Below, one piece after another: positions 1-12,696 of a stretch of DNA of 64,000 nt. The stretch is taken from contig NW_019091426.1 in assembly GCF_001949145.1 (NCBI RefSeq), positions 927,827-991,826 on the forward strand. Reading direction: 5' to 3'. Under the pieces are notes generated by a model. That model was not told the DNA's origin and did no database searches. It was given only the letters and a program-made list of their open reading frames with translations. This stretch comes from Acanthaster planci (taxonomy: Eukaryota; Echinodermata; Asteroidea; Valvatida; Acanthasteridae). Numbering within the stretch: position 1 is the stretch's first letter; each line of letters opens with the position of its first letter. Position numbers and translations under genes: made by a program.

Positions 1-56
1 GGGGATTTATCACTGCTGTCTATGGGAATTTATTTGTAGTGGTGCACCAAACTCAC

Positions 57-220
57 CCGTCCGTGGAGGCCGTGACAATGGCAACTTTTCCGACAAGTCT
101 TTTGCAAGCAGCCGCACTCGCCATTCTAACTGCCAAGCTTTGGTACTGACCACCTGGTGCAAGTTTTGTAAGAAAACCGCTCCTTAAAAACGCCCATAAA
201 TGGTGTGACGCGAGACTCAT
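57..220 (-). CDS. DHRS4: DHRS4-like short-chain dehydrogenase/reductase, first coding exon (partial)
   Basis: This is the amino-terminal exon of a classical SDR. The frame reads KRLVGKVAIVTASTDG, the start of the Rossmann fold; the ASTDG form with Thr-Asp before the glycine pair is characteristic of DHRS4 (NADPH-dependent carbonyl/retinal reductase, peroxisomal or mitochondrial in vertebrates). The exon ends in GG followed by a GTGAGT donor at 56-51 (phase 2); the rest of the gene lies left of the window. Three in-frame ATGs exist, at 259, 220 and 124. The one at 220 gives an Arg/Lys-containing leader without acidic residues that could target mitochondria; the one at 124 (MASAAACKRL) matches the usual cytosolic or peroxisomal start. 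I chose 220 as a compromise. No catalytic residues are visible in this fragment. Family assignment is fairly sure, exact start is not. Confidence 0.72.
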
Positions 221-1237
221 TATTCGTTTTGATAAGATCTCAGGAGACAATCTCACCAAAAAAACAATCTGTTCCCATCCAAAGTCCAGTCCGCGTTTAC
301 TTAAGTATCGTACTCGTAGCTAGCTAGCTAGTCAACGCATGATCTCAAACTCAAATGTGCTTTATATATACGCCTAGTTCCCAACAACCCATATAGCATG
401 TTGAAGGGTTTACTTGTAGGAAGGATTGGGTATCAGTTTCAGAAAAGACCTGTGACCGGTGCTCGTGTACGTGAATTTGCGACCACAAAGTTCACTTCAG
501 AGTGGAAAACTGATTTCCAGCACAAATTTACGTGACTATCCCAATCAATCAACAATTACTAGTATCAAAAAATAAATAAATAAAACATCTAAAGCAAAGT
601 ACCTATCATGGATACATGTACATTGTGAATCAAGGCTTGCCGGGTCAGGGTTATTTGATGTGTCAACACAGCACGGTCACCGAGTTTCTATTATACTCAA
701 GAGGAAAAAAAATTGAATCGTATCACTATCAGATGGCGCAGGTAGACCTTCTATACCCATGCATAGTGGTAGTATTAGTACTGTTATTTTGAACAAGACA
801 ACAGCGGAATATTAGAATACCAGTGTAGCGCTGAAAAACAAAGGAACGAACAGAACAAAAACGCAATGTGGAGATTCAAGAGTACATCTGATGAGCATCC
901 TTGAGCGGTAACTTGGAGCATGGAGGAAGGAACACGAGCCCTCACCGTCTGTGTAGTGGCGTATCTCTGGGAAGGAGGAGTGAGGATTATGAGGGGGGGT
1001 GACTTGCTCCTAAAGTGCGACGGAACAAATTTTATACAAGTGGTCCCTCAGGTTCTTAACTATCCTGATCCAGCTCATCAAAAATACAAAAATAAATCAC
1101 GTAACTTTTGAAAGTGATAAAGTTTTGCACCGGTGTGTGTGAATGATCAGATAGGGACCAACATACACCACACATTGTGTCCGTGTTGACGTTTCTGTTT
1201 CAAAATGGGTTAAATTAATATCAGTTATTTCAATGAT

Positions 1238-1320
1238 GGATTTTGCCCTTACATACACCGACGTGTATGGTCAGTATTTGTCCAAGAGCTTGCGAAAAAA
1301 TTCACGACAGGCGCGGATGG
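1238..1320 (-). repeat. SINE-A family fragment (3' tail only)
   Basis: The block reading TTTTGCCCTTACATACACCG through TGTCCAAGAGCTTGCGAAAA repeats the tail of the complete SINE at 24436-24664 (TTTTGCCCTTACCCAACG ... TTGTCCGAGAGCTTGCGAAA) in the same orientation. The tRNA-like head is missing, so it is a truncated or decayed copy. Confidence 0.6.
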
Positions 1321-1547
1321 GGGGGGCGAAAAAGGAAAAAAACAACAAATCCGAAAATTAAAGAGTACAAAATGGAAATAATGAAAAATCAGTAAGCTCA
1401 TCTGAATACTATTGTAAACAATGTATGTCATGTTTGTTTCATCATCGCTTCCGCTTGTCCGCAAAAATGGACATTAAAAAAGTCTCTGGCCAGACCCCTC
1501 CCTGTGGAAATATGTATGAATCCGCCTCTGCACAAGTTTACTCTATA

Positions 1548-1650
1548 AATGAAAAAGAGTGAAAAGCTCGCTCTAAAAAAGAGTGAGTTGTAAAAACCAC
1601 TCTAACAGATTTAATTTTAGCCACTCTAAAAATGAGTAAAATGAGATGAG
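1548..1650. repeat. Degenerate repeats of an ACTCT/AGAGT motif, left flank of the LINE
   Basis: Several imperfect copies of a self-complementary word (CACTCTAAAAAAGAGTG and variants) occur here and again at 3612-3792, on the other side of the LINE. The arrangement suggests that the LINE landed inside a pre-existing low-complexity block, or that the block was duplicated on insertion. Confidence 0.45.
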
Positions 1651-1674
1651 ATTAAAAAGCAGGTTGCCTAATAG

Positions 1675-3611
1675 CTATGCTGAGTGTACATTAAGCGTAC
1701 GACTGATAAAGCTTAATCCTAAAAAGTTTTGGAATTATGTAAAACCTTACAAAATGTGACCACAAAGGCTGAGTGTCTCAAGAAAAATGGAATTACTATT
1801 ACAGAAGCGGAAGTTCTAAATGAGCACTTTAATTCTGTCTTTAGAGCGGAGGTCCCTGGTAAAATTTCCTATACAGAGAGATTTGATTTTACATTTACAT
1901 GATAACAACATAATCAGCAATGGTTTTAGAAAGAAACCTCCTGTGAAACTCACTACTTGACGCCATAATGCATCCATATTGGAGTAGCACCTTAGAATCT
2001 GGCTCCAGCCGCCCACGTTGCTGTTTTGGGACATTTCTAAAGCCTTCGATACCACTTCACACATTTTCCTCCGTGAGAAACTAAATGCTTGGTGACCGTA
2101 AGCTGAAATGAATTAATGAATTTTCTGGAGGGTAGAACGCAGAGAGTCATTGTCGTTAGTAGTGAAGTTTCAAGCTGGAGTTCTTCAAGTCAGGTGTCCT
2201 CCAAGGGACAATCCTCGGCCCTATTCTTTTTAATTGTTTTATCAACAACACAACTCAGTATGTGCAGTCTTCTGTGAGATTACCGTATGCAGATGACTGC
2301 ATTATCTATCGGTCAATTAACTGTTGAAGACTGTATGTAATGTTCTCCAGGATGATTTAAATGTGTTAGGTGATTTCTTTAGAAAGTGGATGCTCGATTT
2401 CAATTTCACCAAGTGTACAATCATGCAGAAGATGAAAAAACGTGAACTCAGTGATAACGTTTATTTTCTACAGGGCTAAAAATTGCGGGAGAGCGACAGT
2501 GAAAATGCCCATGAGAGTGGTGATATCAGCAATTAAACCGGAACGATCAATCAAATGAAGTGTGCAACGGTGTAATAAAATGGTAGGCTTTATAAGAAGA
2601 TTCCTTGGAAACTGTTCTGGTCAAATAAAAATACGGCTCCGGGAGTCAAGGCTAGTTCGGTCACTTCATGACTTCTGTTGTGTGGCTTGGGATCCGCACA
2701 ACAGAAGACATGAAGTGACCGGAATAGTGATTCCCGGAGCCGTATTTTTATTTGATAGATGTTCCCACTGTGCTACACCTGAACGTGTTCAAAACATTAT
2801 GCAAGAATGATTTGTAAAGATTGGGAATCTGGATACAAAAACACGAAATATTGCAGCAGTTAGGATGGACGTCTCTAGAAAATAGACATAAATATTTGAG
2901 ACTAAATTGATGCCGGTAGCCTCTTTAAATTTATTCCTCCTAACGGAATTTCTAGAAATGACCATGCTATGAAAGTCAAGGTTCCCTTGCTAGAACCGAT
3001 TGTTTTATGAATTCCTATGTTGGTCACACTGCCAATGATTGGAATGCCATCCCAGGTGATACTGCTCAAAGAATCTCTTTAAGAAGGATCAGTCTTGTCA
3101 AGCTAGCTAGCCCTAAGTTTTATTGCCTTTCTACATGGAATTTCATTGTTACTGTCTTAAAGTTTATATTTAACTCATTTTATTTCCAGCCTTTTATGTA
3201 TATTATTATAATTGTCGCTAAACTTTAGTAAAATGTTTAGTCATTTTTCTGCTTATATTTCTTTTTTTCTCATTTCATTTCATTTTTTCCTGCACTACCC
3301 AATTTTAGACAGTTTGTAAACTACACGTTTTTTTCTGGCTTTGTGGGAGTGTTTTACCGTCCTGTTGTTATATCTGTTTTATGCCTTAATTATGTCATGT
3401 ATTTGATTTGAAGTTGATTCCTGCTTATCTGGTCTCTTTGTTTTGGTTAGCATTTTTATTTTTTTTTTAATTTTCACTTCTAACTTTTATTTACATACTT
3501 TATACAACAAGTAATCTTATTTTAACATCTGATGCGATTGTGCGTCTTCAATGCAACCTTTTCCACACCTTGTGGCTGATGTCAAAGCAGATAAATAAAC
3601 AATAAATAAAT
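1675..3611 (+). mobile_element. Decayed CR1/L2-type non-LTR retrotransposon (reverse transcriptase part)
   Basis: Broken frames still show reverse-transcriptase landmarks in order: LNPKKFWNY and a KNGITITEAEVLNEHFNSVF-like stretch (about 1708-1850), an SKAFDT-like block (about 2035-2060), a PYADDC-like version of the Y-A-D-D active-site motif (about 2282-2300), LNVLGDFFRKWMLDFNFTKC-like helix (about 2358-2420), CVAWDPH (about 2675-2695) and a carboxy-terminal NDWNAIP segment (about 3031-3051). Frameshifts and stops separate these, so it is dead. The 3' end runs into an (ATAA)n tail at 3594-3617, typical of CR1/L2-like elements. It also contains an internal inverted duplication, listed separately. 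No endonuclease domain was recognised, so it is 5' truncated. Confidence 0.78.
2621..2755. repeat. Inverted duplication inside the LINE
   Basis: The left arm (2621-2682, starting TCAAATAAAAATACGGCTCC) is repeated in reverse complement at about 2697-2755 with few mismatches. The spacer of about 14 bp includes TGGCTTGGGATCCG. It would form a hairpin of roughly 60 bp. The arms overlap the reverse-transcriptase frame between an FLGNCSGQIK block and CVAWDPH. Confidence 0.8.
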
Positions 3612-3799
3612 AAATAAAACTACTCTAAAAAAGTGAAAACCACTCCAAAAGATAGAGTAAAATATCCACTCTGCCAAGGAGCTACATGTATATATATAAA
3701 GTTGTCCTTAATATGGCTCCTGTTTTAATGTGATTCAGTTTTCATTCTTTTATAGTGGTTTTCACTTTTTTCGAGTGACTTTTCACTCTTTTGCCTTTA
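3612..3799. repeat. Degenerate ACTCT/AGAGT repeats, right flank of the LINE
   Basis: Contains CTACTCTAAAAAAGTGAAAA, CCACTCCAAAAGATAGAGT and, further right, TTTTTCGAGTGACTTTTCAC. These are the same family of words as at 1548-1650. Confidence 0.4.
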
Positions 3800-3925
3800 G
3801 GAAGTAACTTGGGTGGACTCGAACACACGTCTGCTCACTTCTGCAGACGTCATAACTACTCAACCGCCGAAGTTAGCTGGCCAGTCCGAGTCAGTGCTGC
3901 AGCACTGCGTCTGCTCATTCATAGA
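3800..3925 (-). repeat. SINE-A copy (tRNA-like head), diverged
   Basis: Reads on the minus strand as a tRNA-derived head: the plus-strand order GGACTCGAAC (B-box complement), then an anticodon-arm region, then ACTACTCAACCGCCGAAG, then CCAGTCCGAGTCAG matches the head of the complete SINE at 24436-24664 block by block. The tRNA fold is broken, so it is not a working tRNA gene. Confidence 0.55.
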
Positions 3926-4348
3926 GAGCATTGTCGTCGACTTGACTACTCGTATCATCCGCAGCTCCCTGGCCCTCCACGCATCAGTGACGCGTTCCGT
4001 GCAATCCACGCATTCTGTGATACGAGGTCACGTTGTTCGTCTTAGCTTTTCGTAATAAACAATAGATCGCGTATAATGATCGCTGCTACGCGACCCTTGC
4101 TCTTTGCAAAGCTATACCATTTTTACATAGAGGGGAGTTATACGTTTCTTAGAAACATTTATTCTTTGGAAATCACTAATGCAATGATTCTCATGGAATT
4201 TTGATATTAAAAAGTATTTTTATATAATAGAAAAGCAATATAATTACTTATTTGGTCTGTAATATTTTTAAATCGCTACAGCTTTATGTAATCTTGATAC
4301 CAACCTCGAATTTGTACCTGCACTTATTAGAATCTTCCAATCTGCGGT

Positions 4349-4367
4349 AAGCGCGGGGTTTTCAACA
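4349..4367 (+). promoter_or_regulatory. GC-rich promoter block shared by kinase copies a and b
   Basis: The sequence AAGCGCGGGGTTTTCAACA lies 142 bp upstream of the start codon of the first kinase gene. The second kinase gene has the same word with one extra T (17153-17172, minus strand) 128 bp upstream of its start, in the same orientation relative to the gene. The surrounding DNA is not alike, so this is either a conserved factor site or a core promoter remnant from the duplication. Confidence 0.55.
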
Positions 4368-4508
4368 AACGCGCGAATGCTCCATGATGGAAATGTCCGG
4401 GACTGGTTAAGCTTATTTTCGTTGGCTACATCATGTTGACTGCAACATAGGCCTACATAAATAATACTTATTCCTGAATATTTAACCCCAATTTACACAG
4501 CGCTGAAA

Positions 4509-7500
4509 ATGTTGGGAGGAAATCGAGAAAACACCTGTGCCCAGTCATCAAGCAACCCAGAGACTCTGGTAGCACTTGCAGAGCTCACTACGAAAATGGA
4601 CCCAAACAGTGGCGAAAGGCCCGTCATCCGTACAACACTGCGTTCAAAAAGGCACTCCAAAAATCGTGCACCATTGAGTGATATAAGCACCACAATTGGC
4701 AATATCTGTTTAACTGATGATGATAATCTACATAGCTCAAGACCCCGAACAGTAAGTAGTAGGCCTCGTATTTTGTTGACAAAAGCTAAAACGGTGCCCT
4801 CTAAGCTTTTTGCTGGTCATAGACGTTACCGCTCACTGAGTGATATTATGATAACCAGGTTTCTGTGTTAGTGGGCTGAGGTGCTTTTATTCCTCCATGG
4901 CTTTTTCTACCTCCTTGCTTGAACATGTTAAAATTATGTTCCCCAAAATGCGACCATGGGTGGGACGACGTGTATCATCACGGAGTAAGGAAAAGAAGAT
5001 GTGTGTATTAAGTAGGGCCTAGTTAACTTGTGCAAACATGGCAAATTCATTTGTTTGTTTCTTTGTTGGGATCAGTCAATTAGCACAATCATCATCAGAT
5101 GATCTGATCATGAGATCATGTCGAGTTGTCTTAACGGTCGAGTTGTCCCACATCAATTAGCACAATTATCGGGCGATCGTATGCTATGATCAGTTGATCC
5201 TGGGCCTAGCACTGTCTAGGGTTTCAAAACAGTTTTTCTCAACAGAGAATTACAAAGTAAGAAAAAAATTACTGGCTGATGGTGGAATTACTCAAATAGG
5301 AAAAAAGGCAATTACTCAATTACAAATGAGTAGTATTGGCAAATCTTGCAAATAGGCCTCATATACATGTATATTAACAGGTGATGCATAGTTTGAACAA
5401 TCCCACAGATTGACGGATTGCGCCCAACACAGTCATCATCACAATGCCAATAGCATATGGTAGTGTTGTAGTCGAGACCATCACAAATTCTCAAGTTGTA
5501 TTGTTTTTGTTGATTTTCTAAATTTCTGGTAGGGTTTGTGGGCAAAACCACAGCCAAATAGTATCCAACAATTCTTTCCAATGCATTTCATCACTGTTTC
5601 TTCTTTCTTAGATTATCATTGAGGGCAATATTGGCTGTGGAAAGTCTACATTACTGAAGTATTTTGGCCAGAAGGACAACATTGAGGTCTTTCCAGAGCC
5701 TGTTCATAAATGGAGAGACAACCGAGGGGAGAATATGTTGGTAATAATTTAATATAATGGGAGCAATATCAGTTTAAAACCTGATATGTCTTTATCTCTG
5801 TTTAGTTAATGTCCATTGTTAAACGTGTTTAACAGTAGCAAACTGAAAAAAAAACCATGCTTATTACCTTCAATCAAAGCCAGTTTGGGCAGATGTCATT
5901 CTTTTACACAGCTTTGTAGAGTAAAAAACACAAAACAACATACAATGGCAAAAATTTTCCTTTTTTGTCTATTACACGTTGGCTTGCATTTTCATATTTT
6001 GTCAGAGCAGTATTTTTTAAGATAGCCAGAAGTAGTTTTTGGAGATACTCAGAAGGCGACTGGCAGCCTTTTTTGTTTAGGCAGTTTGTACTTTTGTGGA
6101 ATTTCTAAACTCTGGAGGCGTGCAACTTTTCCTCATCAGTTTCTGGTAGTTGTCAAGTGAAAATCACACAAGAAAGTCTCAGCTGCATGATATTCATTTG
6201 CATTCTACTGACTGCCCAGTTGCATGCATGAATTTAGGAAAAATGGACTATGACAACTCATACTTAGGGCATCACTGACTTTGTCTCATCAGGAGTTGTT
6301 CTACCAGGATCCCAGCCGATGGAGTTTTGCCTTTGAATCTTACAACCAATTTACCTTACTGCAAGAGCATCAAACCCAGCCAAACTGCAGAATCAAATTG
6401 ATGGAACGTTCCATTTATAGCGGAAAATACTGCTTCATAGAGAGCCTCTATGAAAGGTAAATACTTGTATATATATATTCAAGTACATGTATGACTTTGT
6501 TTGTTTGTTTCAAGCAAGCTGGTAAATGTGGATCGTTTGGCAGCTGCCCCAGGCGCCCTTGTATGCCATCGGCTCAACCATGTTTAAATGCATTCATTGT
6601 TCCACGCTTAATGTCTTCATTGTACAGCACATTTGAACATATCTATATGAAATTTGCACTTTATAAATGAATAAATTATTATTAGTAGTAGTAAGTTTAA
6701 GTGACATTTAGGATGTTTTAAATTCATGCTTTACTTCCTCGGCACGCAAGAGCTTCATCGGCCATTTTACCTTGATTTAATTGTTCCACTTAACTTTCCG
6801 TTTGTTTCAAATACAGCGGGAAATTACAGACTCCAGAGTACAATATACTGACAGAGTGGTTTGAATGGCTGATTAAGAAAGATGTTCTTGTCGACCACAT
6901 AGGTGAGTCAGATGGTTTATTTCAATGCTCATTTAACACTTTCTTAGTAACAACAGGGCAGGGGCAGATTGAGTGTAAAGCTGCCCTGTGCAATTCTGCA
7001 TGTGCAGCATTTTATGATTGTGGTTGTCCTATCTGTACTGCCAGTGTACCTGCGGAGCACCCCTGAGCAGTGTGAACAGCGGATCATAGAACGTAGCCGC
7101 AAAGAAGAGGCTGGGATACCCTTGGATTATCTTAGAGATCTCCATGAGCGACACGAAGATTGGCTCATCAGGAAAAAGTTTGAGCTACCCGCACCAGTAT
7201 TAGTAAGTTCTTATCTTTTGCCATTGATCACAGACTAAAATGCCAGGAATGAACTCAAAGTTGGTCTTGATAAATATGCAGTCCAGTACATGTACATCGG
7301 TGAATGACACGAGCTACAAAAGAATGCCTTATGCATTTGTTATGTAAAGCATACTCATTGACTCTGTACTAACTAGAGCTTCAGATCTGCAAGTCTTGAA
7401 GTGAATTTTTTCCACTGTATATATTTTAGGCTTGTAGCTAATTGTAGTGTATTTTGCGTGGGATATACAGTAATAACTCACACATGTGCACGGGAGTTGC

Positions 7501-8629
7501 CATACTGAGAAAAGGTACTATTCACGTACACCAGGAATAAGGTCATGCAGTGACCCTTGACATACATCCTGTATGCAAATCTCTCTGTACTAAATTACTC
7601 ATGAGCAGTGTACGTGTATCAAAGCCAGCGCAGTTCCACCTTACAAATATATCACACTAATAAATACTTGTACTTGTTCAGTTGTGCTGCCTGCTGAAGT
7701 GTTAAGGTGCCTTTCTATCCGGTTCGTCAATGATTTTTTGATAAGGGTAAACGAGCTACGATTTGCAGGCTCCCATTGGACAATCACTGAAGTTACGTGT
7801 TAACTTCCGGTTCCGTGTTTCCATGTAAACGGCGATCAGTGCTTGTAACCCTATGTGCAGTGGTCGTGGTTTAAACTGAAGTGGCATCACACTTACGAAC
7901 AGATAGATGCATTTTCAGTGCACTTTGTGTCCGTCGATCAACTTGGGGAGAGTAATCATTGAAACTGTACAGGAGTGTCCAAAAACATACATGTCACAAT
8001 TAGACCTAACTACGTTTGAAGGCACAAAACTCCACTTGGCTTGTTAAAACAGTGTACGATGCCATTCCTCATAAGGCCCTGCATTAGCTTATAGCAAAGA
8101 TCTTGACACCAAATTACATAAAATATAGCATCAGTTTGCTAATCCTGAGGGCCATTCCCACAATTCCCCAGTAACATTTTCGTTTTTGAATAATGAGAGA
8201 GGAATTTTTTTGAGGGGGAACTTTTGCTTTCCTTTTTTTCCAAAAGTGTTCACAAACCCCATAGCTTCACCCCTCAGAGGGGCCATGACAGGTTGCGTAC
8301 AGAAATTTTCAAAGAAAACAAACTGATTCTTGATGTTCCCTTGAAATGTTTTGAGTTCCCATGAAAGAGTCGTGTCCAATCACATTTACAGTGATAGACA
8401 GAGCAAAACCAAAATGTATTTCAGCAAGCTCATATTGTTCACCGTTCCTCTTTTGACTGGTTCAGCAAGGTCCTAGCCTGCCCAGTTCTCCTGCCTTTTA
8501 TTGATCTGTAACCGAAGCTGTTATCATTGTTCACTCCCTTTTCAGATTCTTGATGCCACCAAACCCCTGGATGAGATGATGCAGCAGTTCAAAGACCTTG
8601 AGCAAAAATTGGAATTCGATAAATTGTAG
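4509..8629 (+). CDS. TK2: TK2/dNK-family deoxynucleoside kinase, copy a (287 aa, 6 exons)
   Basis: Phosphorylates deoxynucleosides with ATP in the salvage pathway. Exons: 4509-4751, 5612-5740, 6293-6456, 6817-6902, 7045-7202, 8546-8629; phases close and all introns are GT-AG. Residues 82-94 hold the P-loop (IEGNIGCGKST); EPVHKW (substrate-base region), the [12 protein letters not shown] block with the E-R-S motif, an FEWL segment, and the lid region RSTPEQC...RSRKEEAG follow in family order. The TK2/Drosophila dNK assignment is firm; TK1 is unrelated in fold. Vertebrate TK2 starts with a mitochondrial leader, but here exon 1 (81 residues) is unlike a leader and carries RENT (6-9) and a destruction-box-like RAPLSDI (53-59). 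Oddities: the P-loop has Cys where copies b and c have Ser, and the lid lacks one Thr seen in copies b and c (RKKFELP versus RKTKFELP and RRTKFELP). The start ATG is supported by the MLG- start shared with copy b. Confidence 0.9.
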
Positions 8630-11600
8630 GTTTTTTTGTCTGTTGGTAGATTATAGAATAAGTTGTATTGTTGTTTTATAGCAAAACTGTGTAAGTAGCC
8701 TGACATTCCATGCTTTTCTTTGTTTTGCTCAGTGCTGTATCAGTGACAACAAAAACAAGTCAACAATTTTATTTTGAACTTCCAACTGCCCTCATGTGCA
8801 GGTTAATTGGACCATTGCACACACGTGTTTGCTAATGCTAGCAACATTGGGATATAAAAAAAGTGTATGAAAATGATAATAGTTTTTTGCTACTACCAAA
8901 CATGTAAACATGTACATGTAGTGTTTTTTAATTTATAAAAGAATTTCAGGCACTAGTTCAAACAGCATTTTAGAATTCTGATTTCGAATTCCTCTCTGGG
9001 TACTTGTCTGGTCATTCCACCAAGTTGAACATGTCGTGATGTTTGGACATTTTTTCAGATGACGTATAAAGGCTGGTTTATGCTTGGGGCAAATGCGAAA
9101 GCGAAGCAAATTTGACATCATGGATAACTTGCAGGGAAATTTTGCTGAAGTGGAAATGCGTTCAACTTTTACATATTTGTAATGCAAATATTTGATCTGA
9201 CGTCAGAAAATTTGCTCTTTTGGGCTAAGTATGAACCGGCCGTCACAATAAGGGGGCCAACCAGTATACTTCTGTTGCTTAAAATGTGATTTTTGGCCCT
9301 TCTCTTGGTTCTGGAATGTTTGGGACATTCTGAAATAATTCATCACCACATCACTTTTATCAAGTTTGGCTAAAGTTCAATTTTCTTATGCCAGTTTCCG
9401 ACCAAATACGTGTAACTTGTTTAGAAAACAGCTCGTCATTTGCAACAGACAGTGCTGCACCCTATGCTGACAGCTGGAACAACTTGCTTTAACCCTAACA
9501 GTCCTCAATCCTTCGCCTGTTGGAGGATTGAGGACTGTTAGGGTCAAAACCTGGTTGCAGCTCTGTGACAACTTGAAAACCTGTGGCCAAACATACGTCC
9601 GTGAAAGTTTAGATAACATATGGAAACAATATGTTCCCCCATTTAGAGAATTCCTCTCCTTGCTGGAAAAACTTTAATTTATGCCTGTTGCTGTTTTCTG
9701 GTGCTGTTTGGTTAGTTTTCGATGGTGGCATTTCATGTTAAATTTAGAATGTTGATCTTGTTACTTCTGTATGTTATTGTGTGCATTTTGTCAATAACCA
9801 CTCGTTAACCCCCATTCTATAATATAATCATAAAGTTTGCCATAGATGTAGCGATAGCAAACTTTCAGAAAGGTTTTCTTTTAGTTTGAAATTTTTTGAT
9901 TTGTCATCAAACTACAACCCAAACAGTGTTCTAAATTGGCTACCAATGTTATACTTGCAACAATTTATGTCAGTGACAAGTACATTCCATGAACTGTCAG
10001 AAAAACAGTTTAGTTAGAAATTTCAATGAATTTCAAATCAATTTTCAGGCCCATTTTTTTTAACCTCTTATGCGTTTTTAACTTAATTGAATACAATGTA
10101 TGTATTTATATATCATTTTTCTACTGCAACATAGAACCTTTTAAAATGCTACTTGTACAGTTGTGATAAGTCCAATAAAAGTTGGCACCGGCAAACATTA
10201 CAGTGAACGAATCTCAAGAGTATACGTTGATTCATATTTAATGATGTCAAACATTTTAGTGCCTGAAAAAACAGTGATGTGTCAAGATGCTGGAGGAAAT
10301 GAAGGGCATGGGAAATTCAAGATGGCTGGCTTTAAAGACAACAAAGCAAGGATACATGTAATGAAACAGTTTGGGCTAAATTGAGGAAGCATTTTCACAG
10401 CAGTTTAGTGATCTGTGAACATAATACATTGAATAACTATTCATTCCAACCTTTAAGAAAGTGAGCAAAATGGTTGACAGTCTTTATTGAGAGAACAATC
10501 TTGGAACAGAAAGTACATGTATCTCAAAATTCTGAGATCTATGTCATTCTTTTTTATTTTTGCATTCAGCTTTAATTCCAAAGGAGGTAATGTCAGAGGA
10601 TGGAATGAGTAAAACTCACTCGTGAACCTCGGTCAAATCACAAGTTTGGCAGATAAAAACTGGCCAAAATAAGTTGTACTTCCCTCCCCTTTTATGCCGC
10701 ATTGGTGGAACACTAACGCTCCCAACTTAAAAATAAATGGACAAGTATACTAAAAGTACAAGAGTTCTGTAAAATTCAAATTTGAAAAACGGCAATGCAT
10801 AAAACAACAAAAGAAAAGAAGTCCTATCAAACAACTTTTGTAGTGTTTAGGGTGAAATTAGGGGAAGACAAGAAATCAATGATACATCTAGCAGAGGGAA
10901 TGCAACAATAATAAAGTAATATGACTTCTCTAGGCTTTAACTAGCTGCCAAGGAATGCGCTCTCTGACACACGGCTATGGTTCTGTAAATCTTGTTTTTA
11001 GTAGTTTTAAGTGTGAGGAGATGGCAAAGCCAGAATAATTTACACCTCTCAAAGTCCATAATTTTGACTGAAAACATCCTGATAATTTAAACCTGAGTGT
11101 TCTGCAGAAAGTAACGACTTCTAATTACAAATCTAACTTTTTTTAAAAATACACACTTAAAAGTACATGAGAAATTTAACAAGTATTTTACACTGAAGAC
11201 CTAAAAAATTGTTAATACAATGCAAAATCATGTACAAATATTTGAATTTACTTTCTTTGAACATAACTGAACTGAATATTAACACATTTAAAGTAAAAAC
11301 TATCCACATTATGTGATAAGATTGATGCATAATTTTGAAAAACATTTTATTGTCAAGGTCAGTTTGCTGTTTGACAATGAAATGTTTTTCAAAATTAAGG
11401 ACGTTACTGGAATGTTATCACATTGAAAAAGTACATCTCAACTAGACTTTTGAAGTGAAAAAAGCCTCATCTCAACCAAGACACAGCAATATCAAAGACT
11501 CGGAAACAAATGCCAAGAAAAGTGGGACAGGTACACTAAAAAGTGAACGTTTAAACCCCCCATTTCAACATAAAAAGATCAATGCAAAAGTCCCATTCAT

Positions 11601-12696
11601 TTGTGCAGGATGCCAGGAAGGGCAGGGTCTAAAATCTGCCATTTTGTGTCGACAATCTGTGAGACTACAAATAGGTTTGCCCTGGTCAAGATATTGAATG
11701 CTTTCCCTCAGTCTGAAAAAGTGCATAGAATTTTTAAGTTGTACATGGATAGTGGGAAGTACAAGTACACATAATCTTGAGAAACCAGACAGTGTGGTTC
11801 AAGTATTTGGCCTGTTGATTATGCGTAATCATTATGCACAATTTTGGGCTTTCTTTACAAGGTAGTCATTTTAGATTGTGCTCTCTGAAACCAATGTACA
11901 TGTATTTGCTGGATTACTTTGGAACTGGAAGACTTCTTGTGCCTTGATGACAGATTTCACCTCACTTTGAAAAGTACATGTTTTTTCATTTGGGCAAAAA
12001 AGGTGACATGCCCAGTCATCGGTAATTTGAAATTGGTAGGAAGCTGAGTGTATGAACAATACAGGTGACTTAGAATATCCAAGTATTTGCAAAGGAGTTC
12101 AACTGCAGTTTGCACCTGAGTCCTTTTGCAAAGTTACTGAACATTTCTTGCCCAGTATTGTTCATAGATCCACAACCCTACCTATTCCATCCCGGGCTTG
12201 ATCCCAACTCTACAGCCTTCAATTTCAGTAACTTGGGCAATAACAGAACAACATGTATGTACAATAATTTGACCCTGCTTCCAAACCTAAGACCTAAGTA
12301 TTTTACAAACTTTCAAAACCGGTGAATTTAAAAATAGAATAGAATACATTGAGGTATTGTCACTCCATAAAAAATAACCACACTCATTGTGGCCTTAAAG
12401 TCAACATGACTTGTGCAGATAAATTTCTACCAGAATAGTGAAACTTTATCAGATTCAAATTAGACAAAAATTTCCTGAGCATCATGTAACACACTTTTTG
12501 TTTATTATTTTGTGAAAGATTAAAAAATAACATTATTAAAAAAAATACTTTGCAATGAATTGTGCAAAAGTACCCACCTAGAGTACAAGTTTATTAAAAT
12601 TAAAATACACACGAAAGAACATTTGAATCGTTCAAATGAATAGTTAACACAAACAGAAATGTCACTGACGTACATGTAAGTAAAAAAAAGTGTCTA
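8630..12696. other. Intergenic region between tail-to-tail kinase copies a and b
   Basis: Holds the 3' UTRs of the two convergent genes. No further exon is supported. Contains a perfect hairpin at 9492-9544 and AT-rich unique DNA with scattered ACATGTAC words. Confidence 0.5.
9492..9544. repeat. Perfect 21-bp inverted repeat built on CCTCAATCC
   Basis: Arms 9492-9512 (ACCCTAACAGTCCTCAATCC plus T) and 9524-9544 are exact reverse complements, with an 11-nt loop. The arm word recurs inside larger elements at 15155-15550 and 43265-43690 and, weakly, at 30243-30310, 25905-26100 and 49900-49985. Confidence 0.85.

Larger units (their letters stand above)
260..1674. other. Intergenic spacer without a supported gene
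   Basis: No exon with family similarity or consistent splice phase is visible. The stretch probably includes the DHRS4 promoter. It holds a SINE tail at 1238-1320 and simple repeats of the word ACTCTAAAAAAGAGTGA at 1548-1650. Confidence 0.5.
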
